DNA from: Amphiura filiformis
Taxonomy: Eukaryota > Echinodermata > Ophiuroidea > Amphilepidida > Amphiuridae
NCBI RefSeq assembly: GCF_039555335.1
Contig: NC_092628.1
Span: forward strand, 82,362,315 to 82,426,314
Reading direction: 5' to 3'
DNA length: 64,000 bases
Shown here: in pieces, positions 13,196 through 24,296 of the stretch
Layout: each line of letters begins with the position of its first letter
Position numbering within the stretch: the stretch's first letter is position 1
Made by a program: the position numbers and the translations under genes
Notes under the pieces: generated by a model
What the model saw: the letters and a program-made list of their open reading frames with translations, nothing else
What the model was told of the DNA's origin: nothing
Database searches by the model: none

Positions 13196-15838
13196 ATAAG
13201 AGTAACAAAATGCATTAAATTTAAGCTATCTTCGGTAGATAGCAAATGCGCATGAATTCATTATAACGGGAAAAATTCATTTTAAAACACGTTTCATGAG
13301 CAGAAATATTTTGATTGAAATAAACAAAATACCGTCTTACGCAACTTTTGATTAGTAATACTATGACTGAGAAAAAGTCATTTTGTGAATAAAGGTTTTT
13401 CAGTATTAACTTGTTTTTCATGCACTTAGACAACGCACGTATTATTCATCCATGGCTTTGCTATTCTACTGAAGATGATTGACAGATCGAATGTCGCTCG
13501 GGATTGCGTAAAAAACGCGATAATTTGATACTGCACGCGTTATGCGCGCATCCATTACGCTTATGATGTTCTTGTACTCCCTTTCAAAAATAATGTCACA
13601 ACACTCTGCAGACCTAACTGCTTGAATATTTTAACTTAATCTTCGGTAGATAGCACTAGGCCTACTGGAGACCCAAATTACACCATCAATTTAATTTAAG
13701 CTATCGTCAGTTGTAATAGTTGTAATAATAAAAACACGAATTTACCACAACTTTAAACTAAATATAAATGTGGCGAGACATGCCGTAATTTGCTCGATTC
13801 TGGTGCCGGTGTCTATAGAGCTCCTGCATTGATTTACATGGGTAATATTAAAATTGAAGTATCTCAAGAACCAAATACCGTATGACGCTGAAACAAACTT
13901 GGAAATAAAGCTTTTCCCTTTCTTTATCTGTTTTATGTCATTTGGTGTTTGTTGCATTCGTGTGGTTTTGCTATCAACTGCAGATATCTCAAATTTAAAT
14001 GCCCGTTGGTTGTCGTTTTTGTCTGCTGAACGAGATAAAGCGATATTTTATAGAATCATTTTACTGGCATGCTATCTACTGAAGGGGGCATACCACCATA
14101 AGATTCCGCGGTGAAAAAGTGCAACCCGTAAATAGTCCCTGTAAAACGTAGAAATTGAGCTTATTTGTTTAATTTTTCAGCCAATATGAGTCTGAGATAC
14201 CTTTCTTTGATGCAAAATTAAACCTGGGATGGTTTTGATGAAATTATGAGCAGAAACAATGATTTTAAATCTGTCCTGGCGGACAAATTGCGCAAATCAT
14301 GTACCGATGTAAAATCCCAAGAATTGAGTTTTCAACCGCTCAAAAATCACGGGATGGGGTAAAAATGTCAAATTTGCAACAAAAAATCAAACAAAAACTG
14401 ACATTGGCGATCTATGTGCAAAAGAAAATCATCCCATTACCATGTCCAATTTCATTGCTCTATCTATTGCAGGGAAATAATTAGAAGAGATTTCCGAGAG
14501 GCTTTTTTGCACGTTGGAAGCGTAATGGTGATGTGCCCCCTGAAGAGCAAATTAAAATTTCAAATGTTGCGATATTTTGTTTTGGTTGATAATTTTAAAT
14601 TCATGTTTTTGTTTTTGTTTTGTTCTATCTACTGAATAGGTATATAGCTTAAATCAAATGCAGGCCTGTGTTGTAATTTTTGCCCCCTGCGCGAGATAGA
14701 GTGATATTTTCGAATCGAATTAGGTTTACTGGTGCTATATCTACTGAGAATCAAATTAAAATTCCAAGTGTTGCGACATTTTGTTTTGGTTTAATTTTAA
14801 ATTCATGTGTTTTCTTTCTTATCTACTGAAGATAGTTGAAATAAAATGCAGGCCTACGTTGTCATTTTTGTCTCCTGAACGAGATGGATTGATATGTTAG
14901 AATTAGGCCTGCTGGTGCTATAAATATCTACTGAAGATCCAAATAAAATTTAAAGCAGTGAAGACTTGCTTTAAACATGTTTATTTAGTGCTTGATTTTA
15001 AAATGTTTATTTTTGATCACCATACTGGAAATTTCTTTGTCTTCAGTAGATAGCACCACTAACACTCAGGGTTCTACAATAATAAGCTATCTCTTTGAGA
15101 CAACATGTATTTAATTTGAGTTATCTTCAGTAGATAGGAAAACACGTGAATTCAACATAATTATTATGCATAGAAAAAGAAAATATCGGAACACTTAGAA
15201 ATTCTGCTTTGATCTTGAATAGATAGCGCCACTATCACAATTCTAAAAACAGCAATCTATTTCGTTCACGAGATAAGAGTAACAAAATGCATTAAATTTA
15301 AGCTATCTTCGGTAGATAGCAAATGCGCATGAATTCATTATAACGGGAAAAATTCATTTTAAAACACGTTTCATGAGCAGAAATATTTTGATTGAAATAA
15401 ACAAAATACCGTCTTACGCAACTTTTGATTAGTAATACTATGATATGACTGAGAAAAGTCATTTTGTGAATAAAGGTTTTTCAGTATTAACTTGTTTCTC
15501 ATGTACTTCGACAACGCACGTATTATTCATCCATGGCTTTGCTATTCTACTGAAGATGATTGACAGATCGAATGTCGCTTGGGATTGCGTAAAAAACGCG
15601 ATAATTTGATACTGCACGCGCATCCGTTACGCTTATGACGTTCTTGTACTCCCTTTCAAAAATAACGTCACAACCATAGACATACCACTTGTTTGTCTGG
15701 GGTCACAACTCTCTGCAGAGCTAACTGCTTGAATATTTTAACTTAATCTTCAGTAGATAGCACTAGGCCTACTGGAGACCCAAATTACACCATCAATTTA
15801 ATTTAAGCTATCGTCAGTTGTAATAATAACAAGAATTT

Positions 15839-16612
15839 GTCTTTAAAAAAGACAAGTTCACGGATCAGGTGTAGTACATGTACTTTGAGCTACTTTGGTC
15901 TAACATTCAATATTCATATCTAACCTACTCTGCACTTATTCGACAATAAATAAGTGATATGAGGCTTAATAATGATACCTGCGTCTTGACTCTGGAAAAC
16001 AATATTTTTTTAAAACCTCATTTTGCGTTTAGTTTTTTAAGCCACCTCGGGAGCCACCTACAGGATCTCGTTTTGCATTTAGGTCTTTATTGCGTTGCAA
16101 AGTAGCAAAACTTTCTTTATATATGGCCCAATTCGTGCCTGGAAAAGGCTATCCCCTCTTACAACCTATCGACAGGTCTGATTTCTATAATGAGGTGCCA
16201 CCGGGTTTGCAAGAGATAATAATACCAAATCTAACCACCATGAAATTTACCACATCACGACCAAGCTCACATTGGGCGCCCATTCCTTTTTAAAGGAATT
16301 TTTATTAAGTCACCTACTATAATGCTGGTAGAAAAGTGCAAGCAGCATGATCAAGCGTCATGCCGCTCAGCGGCAAGCGGCAGAAAGTATGAAACCAGCA
16401 TAAGAAACAAATTTGGCTAAAACTACGAAGAAAATTGTATCTTATCACAAGTAAACAAAATAATTACACAGCTTGCTCTTGCTAGCTTTTGTCAGGGTCA
16501 TATGTATGAACACCAATATTATACAAGTTTATAGGCCTACACATGGGTTATTGCAAGAGTTAATAAACATTAGCTAACATTCAATTAACTATAGAGTATA
16601 GCCCTGAAAAGC
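15839..16612. other. no gene seen
   Basis: Spacer between the tandem array and a retrotransposon remnant. I see short open frames without domains and no clear repeat. Confidence 0.4.
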
Positions 16613-17285
16613 GTGTGTGTTTTTGGAATGAGTTTGTTAATGACCCTAAGGACTTGGAATGGGAACAAATTCATCTTCGTAATTTTAAATGTTCAATTGA
16701 TTCTCGATTTCGTTCATTTTATTTTAAAGTCTTTTACAAAGCTATTGCTTTCAATGATTTTTTGTTCAAAATTAAAAGGAGGGATTCCCCGGAATGTACC
16801 TTTTGCAATAAGATGTCGGAAACAATAACCCATGTTTTTTTGTGATTGTGAGATCATCAAACCCCTTTGGGATGATATGGTTAAAACTATTAGAAATAAA
16901 GATGATATTGATTTTGATATCTCAACATTTGATAAAATTTTTGGGGTGCCCGATGACGCCGTGTTTTTAATAGAGAAACAGAGTATTTCATTGCTAAGAA
17001 GAAATACAAACTCTCTTGCCACTTTCGTAAATGGAGATTTGACATCTAATTTTCTGTTTTATCTTGTCTTGTTTAGGACGTAATGTGTATCGGACTATCT
17101 GTATAATTATTATTTTTTTGGACTGATTTGGTAATTTTATCATGTATCTTAGAATGTTTGGGTAGTGTGACTGCATAACTTTGTATTTCTAACTTTTGCT
17201 GCCTTTTTGTGATTTGTTGCTGATTTTCTTAATTTGTTTGCTGAAATGAATAAAAATTATAAACATTGAAATATTAAAAAAACAC
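16613..17285 (+). pseudogene. non-LTR retrotransposon 3' remnant (zinc-binding RT tail)
   Basis: Two overlapping frames, 16615-16843 and 16832-17083, together encode the C-terminal part of a LINE-type polyprotein. The stretch DSPECTFCNKMSETITHVF followed by DCEIIKPLW has the C-x2-C ... H-x3/4-C zinc-binding pattern that follows the reverse transcriptase domain in many LINEs. A frameshift at about 16840 breaks the reading frame just before DCE. An untranslated tail follows, ending in an AT-rich, A-rich stretch at about 17245-17285 that fits a retrotransposon 3' end. The RT core is absent. Confidence 0.7.
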
Positions 17286-17693
17286 TATAGAGTATAGATA
17301 ATGGACTTAGTTTTGTGCAATGTAGTAATTTTCTGAAGTAAATCGCTTGCTGCACAGTTTTCTATACAGAATATGTTTACTTTGTAATCAGGCCTGGCCA
17401 TGAACCTGCTAGTTTTGATTAACCAATCAGTTATGTGTATTGTCAGCATGTGATGGCTATAAGCCAATTGCCCGCTAAAAAATTCCTACTCCTGGACGGA
17501 CTCTTTTCTGCGTTAGGGCTAATTAGTAAGTTGTCATGTGTGGCAAGATTAGATAAAGGCACACAAACTAGGGTATGAGATATTAGGAATTATTTCCTAG
17601 ACTCTTAACCACAGGGCTGGTGGGCTACATACCTATTCATGAAACAGGATATGTAAGGGATAAATTGTGCATATGAGATGTGGGGGAAAGTGG

Positions 17694-17791
17694 GTCTGAG
17701 ATACCTTTCTAACTTTTTTTGATGCAATATTAAACCTGGGATGGTTTTGATGAAATTATGAGAAGAAATGATTTTAAATCTGTCCTGGCGG
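17694..17791. repeat. orphan fragment of the 2.08 kb array unit
   Basis: This segment matches the unit at 8138-8230 (GTCTGAGATACCTTTCT, then AACCTGGGATGGTTTTGATG, then TCTGTCCTGGCGG) almost base for base, with a small insertion. It lies nearly 2 kb outside the array. Confidence 0.85.
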
Positions 17792-17887
17792 CAGGGGCTA
17801 TTTTAGATGAAAAAAGTCACTGCACGTTGGCGATGTAAAGTCTTGGTGATCAACCAGCGGCAAGAAGCTTGCAGGGAGGGGGTGTTG

Positions 17888-18056
17888 GAGGCAGGAGTGT
17901 TGGCAGGGATAGCCCCAAAAAAAAAAAAATCACCAAAGGCCAAAAAGGTCCAATTTGCGAGCGTAGCAGGAGTGTTGGCAGGGATAGCCCCACCCCCCCG
18001 AAAAAAAAAAAAAAAAAAAAAAAAATCACCAAAAGGCCAAAAGGTTGGAGTTTGCG
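17888..18056. repeat. two tandem copies of a ~95 bp segment with A-tracts
   Basis: The word GGAGTGTTGGCAGGGATAGC occurs at about 17895 and 17969. Each copy is followed by a C-tract, an A-tract (the second about 25 A) and ATCACCAAAGGCCAAAA. This is a local duplication; no gene is implied. Confidence 0.75.
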
Positions 18057-18184
18057 CAGAAATAAATTCTGCTTCCAACGCATTTTACAGATTTGTAATA
18101 CAATAGCCCTTTTGGAATAATGGCCATTATTTAAGGGGTTAGTTACTTTTTTGAGATGTTTAGTTGACCTGTCTGGTGTACATT

Positions 18185-18362
18185 ATCAGGGTCAGAATTT
18201 CGGCGTGAATCAGAGAATCGATTCTTACAAAGATTCTCGTAAACAAAGTTGCGTGAATCAAAGTTGATTCCTGCAAACGTTTGTAGTTTACACAGAAGTT
18301 GATTTGCGAGAAGCAAATGATTCCCACAAATTTATTCTGAAAACGAAATTCTGACCCTGATT
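18185..18362. mobile_element. small MITE-like inverted repeat
   Basis: Terminal inverted words TCAGGGTCAGAATTTCG and CGAAATTCTGACCCTGA enclose about 140 bp with several GATTC/GAATC words. The structure suggests a short non-autonomous element. Confidence 0.7.
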
Positions 18363-20472
18363 ATATGTTTGTTAAAGAAAGAAGACAACGTATTGGGCTT
18401 GCATTAATAATTTGTGATGTTAGGGAAGATGTCACACGACAATTCACGAAATAATAACGATTATTATATTGATACTAATCTGCGACGATAAAGGCCCGCC
18501 GATTGCGAGCTGATCAAAGTACTAGTATACTGTAACACCTATGTTCAGTAATCAGTTTCTGTATATCTTCCATTGTATGTATAGGCCTAAATAGTATCTC
18601 TTCAAATACAAAAAAAGAATGAGAAGTTTTGAGAACTGAAAATATGACATCTGACTGAATCATCAAAATGTCCCGTCACATTTCAAATAACTTCATTATT
18701 ACGAAATTTTGATAAGTCGTTTTTTCAGGACTATCCACAGGGATATGAGACTACGGTACCTCTGCCTACACGTAGCGGTTAATTTACCATTACCATTAGG
18801 CTAAGACCACAACTATGCACCAGATGCGGTTAGCTTGACTAACCATTGAAGTATAGCAGATGCTCTTAACTTAAATCCATGTAAATTTGCCTTGATAGTT
18901 GATCTTTTTCGCATTGGTCACGGGTACAGTATAGTGCAATTACATACAACGGCAACGTAGCTGTACATGGAGGGCGGGATGGAGGGTGGTACACACACCC
19001 TCTAAGACAATAATTAAGGTTCACCGTTATTCCAAATCAAACATCAGCTGTTAAAAACTGGACTCTGCAATAACGGTCTTATTAAAATATTCGGAATAGT
19101 GGAAGATGACGATTTCACATTCGAAAAATTGACCTTCGGATGAGCAGGCTGTTTCCAGCATTGAATATCGCAAGATCAGATATACACCCTTCTCATTTAA
19201 ACGTATGAAAGTTATCATTCTCCATGCATGTATCTTCAATTCTTCATGGAAGCTGGCCTGGTAAGTATTCCGGCCGGGTACATAATTACATTAGAAAGCA
19301 CTAGGCAAACAGTTTTAAATGTATAATACATTACATTATTCCATATATACACTGCATCAAGATTTATAAATTGGGTAATCCTACACCAACATGCGATTTC
19401 CAAACACGGTTATCATACGCCCGTGCATCTATTCAAAATCACTCTCATCATGCGCATGTGACGGGATTTTGAATAAATGCACGGGCGTTTGATACCTACG
19501 TTTGAAATTCGCAAGCTCTATAATAATGAGACACGTGCTAGGGACGTCGAGAGCAGGTTCAATATAGCAACTCAGACAGCATACCCAATCTAATCATCGC
19601 TTTTGGTTCCTAATTGCTTGGAAATGATTTCAATTCAGTGCATCTACCAAACAACTTATTTTAACATCTTCCAGTCGACGTCTGAATATATGATGCTCCT
19701 CGTAAACTTCTAACCTCACTTCAAATCACTTCGATGATCATTAATTTAGATTTTTCGATTTTTCTTTATTTTTCAGGCAGTATACCTGCCATCAATACAG
19801 AGTCAAACCTGATCTGTACTCCAACCGTCCGACGACGGATCCCATGCCATTCTAGGTCTTAGTATGATTCAACAACTAATCGGAATGGCACGACACCCTT
19901 AAGACTCGTTGTTGTTGCTCATCGTGAGTGAGCCCGTTTGAAGGTCCGGATCATCTTGATATTAGTCCGGGATATTAGTCTGATGTGAACAATGAAGTCT
20001 ATAAGGAGGTTTATTTAACCAATGGGCGCACTTTGGCGTCATCATCTGAACAGACATGTGCTTTATATTTCTCCACTTCCGACATATATTTGGACCACGC
20101 ATCCTTCGGAGCTGAAGCCTAAATTGATGAAAGAAAATATCGAATGTGATAGTAAGTTAATTAACTCAAGGAAAGTCAGTGATGTCACTGAAATTCTTTA
20201 TGCAAAACGATACATAAACATGATAAAAATGACAAGTAATGCTTCAAGCCGACTTAAGGGTAGTTTGCCGTTCTCTAGAATTCGATATGATTCGAACTAT
20301 TTACTTAATTCGCAAAATCAAACAACCACTTTTAAAAGCTATTATAATGTGTTATTCAATGTCTTGTGAAAGTGCTCTACAAATTATTATAAAAGAAGTG
20401 ATGAACACCAACATGCAAATCACGGCGATATATTTAAATGTGGTCAGTTTTCAGGATTAGTTACAATAATAA
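18363..20472. other. no gene seen; one dispersed hairpin
   Basis: A hairpin lies at about 19395-19500, with arms containing ATCATACGCCCGTGCAT and its near complement; a related piece (CACACGGGCGTATGATCACG) occurs near 3490. An open frame of 115 codons at 20022-20369 has no recognisable domain and no splice support. Confidence 0.45.
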
Positions 20473-20630
20473 GAAAACAAAGGCACTTTTTAACCGCTGT
20501 CGTGCATCTATCGTCTCATTTATAACACGGGCGACATCAATTTTTAAGTAAAGGTGAAGCCGAGTTGTTTTACGACAAAAATAATGATGTCGACAGAATT
20601 CGATAGGATTAAACGGCCTTTGTTTTTATT
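20473..20630. mobile_element. hairpin element, family A, copy 1
   Basis: Inverted ends AAAACAAAGGC and GCCTTTGTTTTT with internal words GTGCATCTATCGTCTCAT and ACACGGGCGACATCA. The same words form the hairpin at 30000-30164, so this is a degraded copy of a dispersed element. Confidence 0.65.
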
Positions 20631-20837
20631 AATCATCTATCGTCTGAACTTCATATCGCAGAAAGGGCGAACTCGTTAATTCTTTTCCTGAATCCCTTGT
20701 AACTTGGGGGACAATTTGCCTTAATTTTTACGAAAATTGGAGCAACTTTAATTTCTGACTCCCGTACAACACACAACTTGGCCTTGGACCTGTTGGACAT
20801 AGTACAGGTCCAAAGCGCACAAATGTTCATAGACATC

Positions 20838-21330
20838 ACCAAAAAGTAATTACCCCCCCCCCCCTTTATTGAGATAATAACTCAAAATCTATGCATCAAA
20901 ATTTAAAATCGAAATAGCAAAAGGAAACACGGTTTTGTTTAGCAAATTTTGATGTCATGATGACCCTTTGAATTTGTTGCCATGGTGAATGAATGAAAAA
21001 GACCCTCATTCTAAAGTTGCACCTAAACCCATTGAAAATATTGCTTTTGTTGCTAGAGTGCCTGGTCGGTACTGGTCACACCGCGGGTTATAATTGACCA
21101 GTCATGTAGAGAATGTAATGGTAGGCCTACACTGACTTTTTAGTGCAACTTTTGAAAATGCATCTTTTTCATTCAAGGAGTCACCATGGCTACAAACGAT
21201 TAAAATCCAGACAAATGAGGTATCAAATGCAGAATTAACCTGGGTTTGTTTTTGCGATTTCAGTTTTTAAATTTGATACATAGATTTTGAGTTTTATATC
21301 GTAATAAAAGGGGGTAATTACTTTTGGTAG
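20838..21330. mobile_element. MITE with ACCAAAAAGTAATTACCC ends
   Basis: The left end ACCAAAAAGTAATTACCCCC and the right end GGGGGTAATTACTTTTGGT are inverted, and the arms continue inward through CTCAAAATCTATG and its complement CATAGATTTTGAG. Length is about 490 bp with no open frame of interest. Confidence 0.8.
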
Positions 21331-22064
21331 GTGTTTATTTGTAATGCTTGGGACTAGTCGAATAATTTGATGTTTTTGAGTGAATTTGGAGCATATTTAA
21401 TTTTTGCCCTCCTGCATGATCATGGGCATTTTTCTTGTCCACCTTGCCAATGCTTTTCTCAACTCCTAATCCCGGTGAAATTATAGGCCTAAAATGTATT
21501 TCATTTAGATGCTATGAACAAAAAAGTGATAGCCATAGCCTCATCCCCCATATACCGTTCTATGGGCTGTTGTGATGAAACATGTTTTTGTTCTAATATC
21601 AAAACAGCTAGTGCAATTTACCTCAAAACTTGGGAATCAGACTATTTTGGGACAGGCCTCAATTTGAGGTACAAAACACAATACAAAAATCAGACTACCC
21701 ACCTTTAAAAGTGACGTCGTATTGCATAGGGTTAGGGTCTATTAATAATAATAAGGCTGTATGGGACATCAGCCTACCTGGCCTTTAATTTGGTAGCCGT
21801 GTGCCTTTCTCTTTATAAAGCATTTAATCAACACAATTCGTAAGATGGGGAGAGCAAATCACTTGTTACATGTAAATAAAACTTCTATGCTATTGCTACT
21901 GGATATTTAACAGGGGTACTTTCGCCTGACACCAGGCATTGTTTGGTGGAATCAGGCGAAATACTTTGGTAAAATATTTGATAGAGATCTGTAGAAGGCT
22001 AAATTGCTCTCATTTCACTGCTACAAAGGAATCTACATTTTCACTTGTAAATTGACCAAATGAC

Positions 22065-22441
22065 TTAAGGTGGTACTTCACCAATTGATAAATTTGTGAC
22101 TATTTTTGCATTTTTCTCAAAAAATAATAACACACTGGTAACAAATGTTATGTATATTATACATATAGAGGCAAAGAATCCAGTTACTACACTGGAATTT
22201 CAGTGACTCAAGACAAGCAGTACATTATTTATGATAAGAAAATAGGTACCACTAGAATGTAGGTCTCATTTCTTAACATAATGAACCACTTGTCTTGAAT
22301 CACTGATATTTTAGTGAAGTAATTGGATTCCTTTCCCTTATAATATACATACCTGTAACTTTTGTTACCAGTGTGTATTTATTTTTTGAGAAAAATGCAA
22401 AATAGTCACAAAATGTATCAGGGGGTGTAGTACCACCTTAA
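22065..22441. mobile_element. TTAA-flanked MITE, family B, copy 1 (377 bp)
   Basis: Flanked by TTAA on both sides (22065-22068, 22438-22441), with inverted ends AAGGTGGTACT and AGTACCACCTT. The two halves are largely palindromic (GCATTTTTCTCAAAAAATAA and ACTGGAATTTCAGTGA are mirrored). TTAA duplication is the hallmark of piggyBac- and Kolobok-type mobilisation. It is closely related to the element at 25169-25535. Confidence 0.85.
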
Positions 22442-22837
22442 TTCAGTTAGCAAATGCTGCAAATTCACAATGGTGTAACAGAGATTGAGTTGGCCTTAAG
22501 TTGCCTGTCCAACTGCGATTTATAGCACACCTCACTTCTTATCAAGTGCAATATAGTACACCTGACAGCCCATCTTAACATTTCCAGAAGTGCGATTTGT
22601 AGCATGCCTGTTATTTTCAAAACTCAACCCATGATGTAATATGAAGTCAAAGGCATAACATCTACTACATGTACAATTTAGAACTGATTGCTAGAAACCA
22701 ACATTTTTTTTAAACCCTAATGATGGTGACCATGCTTTCCTACAGAGTGTGTGTCAGTGTGTGGAACTGGAATTTACTGCTTTTCAAGTGCAATTAAACC
22801 AGCGTTGGACATAAGACATTTTTTATGTACAGTAGTA

Positions 22838-24037
22838 TTAAGGGGGTACTACACCCATTGATTTTTTTTTGTTTTTTTTTGCATTTTGTGAAGAAATTAC
22901 AAAAAAATTGGACAAAGTGGTATGCAAAATGAAGGGCAAATCTTCTCGTTTTATTGGTGGCATCGGTATCAACGTAGCTTACATGCTTTTAAAAGTAGAA
23001 GCCAAAAGGTGGTACATCACTGATGATTTAAATTCACTTCATTTTGGAAAGCTTACTATCAACGGATTTCGTTAAAATTTTGGATATGTGTTGCTAACAC
23101 GTTAGGGAAATAAAGTTGATATGTAAAATGGGAATAAGTGGTTCCTGATTTCTTTTATGACTTCATGAACTTGGTGCTCCAAAACAAAAAAAAAAGAAAC
23201 TGGTTAAAATGCTTCTATTTTCAATGTTGAGCTATATTTTGTATTTTTAACTTGCGACATTATTTCACTGAAACTTAATTAAGCCACAGGTAACAGGTTA
23301 CCACAACCATACTAAAGCAATGTTGAAAAAAATTGTATTTCTTGTCACCTATACCACCATATTGAGTAGTTTTCCGTAAGCTTAGCTTTTGTGATTTTGG
23401 TAACTATTTTATATTTATTTGTGAAATCCATCTCAACTAGGCATTTTTAATTGTACTCACCATTTACATCCCAAGGTATATTAGTATATCCACCTTGCAC
23501 TTCTCGATATATATCCAGTTAAAGACAGAATATCAAAATTATTCCTCATTATGATATCACAAACTCTCACATGTGTATTCAAAATTGATGCTTAAATTTG
23601 ACCTGAACCAATTGACCTATAACCTGACATACGGTGACCTAATAGCCTTTTCTTCTCCTAACAACACATTATAATATTATTGACTAATGACTATACATCC
23701 ATTGTGTAAGTGTTTATATATTTTGCATGCACCACTAGATTTTCTATAGAGAGTATAACAAAGGATTTAATGTATTCTATTCATGTACCCTACTTGAACA
23801 TGCTGAATAGAATAAATCATGGTTTGTTATGAAACACGATCTGAGTAACTAGGATACAGTAAACAAAATATATATAGGGCTAAAATGACTTACTACAATT
23901 GTTTAAAGCACTTGTTTTTCTTCTTTTTTCATATTTTTTTTTATTTCACATGATCCGTGCATATATCGCCTAGCTATAAATGAAAAAATATTTATTTAGA
24001 CCAATCAAACCAATATATGGGTGTAGTACGCCCTTAA
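22838..24037. mobile_element. TTAA-flanked element, family B, long form (1.2 kb)
   Basis: TTAA at 22838 and 24034 with inverted ends AAGGGGGTACTACACCCAT and ATGGGTGTAGTACGCCCTT. The interior is AT-rich. A 68-codon frame at 22869-23075 starts at the left end and is not recognisable as a transposase. The termini match the short forms at 22065 and 25169, so it may be a longer derivative or a fusion sharing termini. Confidence 0.8.
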
Positions 24038-24296
24038 CAGCTTGCACTACTTGATTTTTGTTACATTTGCATAATGCTACACATTTCCAAATTGTGTAGC
24101 AAAGAGATCAAAATTGAGTAGCATTTTGCTCTGCGATACCGGCTATGGCCAACACTGGCAATAACTAATTTTATATCAAATTTATATTGTTTGCGAGTTA
24201 CAATGATATTATGAAAATGAATTCATGTCAATCTTGCCATCCAGTCCACCAAAAATACTTTATATATTATACTGTATAAAGAATACATGTACTCAC

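Larger units (their letters stand above)
7548..15838. repeat. tandem array of a 2.08 kb unit, three copies plus a stub
   Basis: Copies begin at 7548, 9632 and 13595, each with GTCACAAC then CTCTGCAGACCTAACTGC; a fourth, truncated copy runs 15702-15838. Copies 1 and 3 are about 2.08-2.11 kb. Copy 2 is longer only because of an inserted transposon (11322-13195). The copies are nearly identical, differing at a few sites per kilobase by eye. Inside a unit, the word TATCTACTGAA recurs in one orientation in the first half (near 8025, 8577, 8687, 8772, 8874) and as its complement in the second half (near 8994, 9085, 9267), so the unit is itself built from diverged subrepeats. Just before the stub, about 35 bases are extra at 15667-15701. 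The open frames repeated in each copy do not look coding. Confidence 0.92.

Noticed and set aside
7695-14114. Open frames of 71 (minus) and 86 (plus) codons repeated in all three array copies
   Set aside because: They overlap each other on opposite strands and persist only because the copies are young. The differences between copies in the 86-codon frame (Phe/Leu, Cys/Phe, Val/Ala) all change the residue, so there is no sign of selection on a protein.
7548-15838. CRISPR-like or prokaryotic repeat array
   Set aside because: The unit is 2 kb with no short repeat/unique spacer pattern, and the surrounding genes are spliced eukaryotic genes.
20022-20369. 115-codon open frame, plus strand
   Set aside because: No recognisable motif, no splice or promoter context, and its neighbours are repeats.
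22869-23075. 68-codon frame inside the 1.2 kb TTAA element as a transposase remnant
   Set aside because: Too short, begins in a T-rich run at the element end, and shows no DDE-type or zinc motif.
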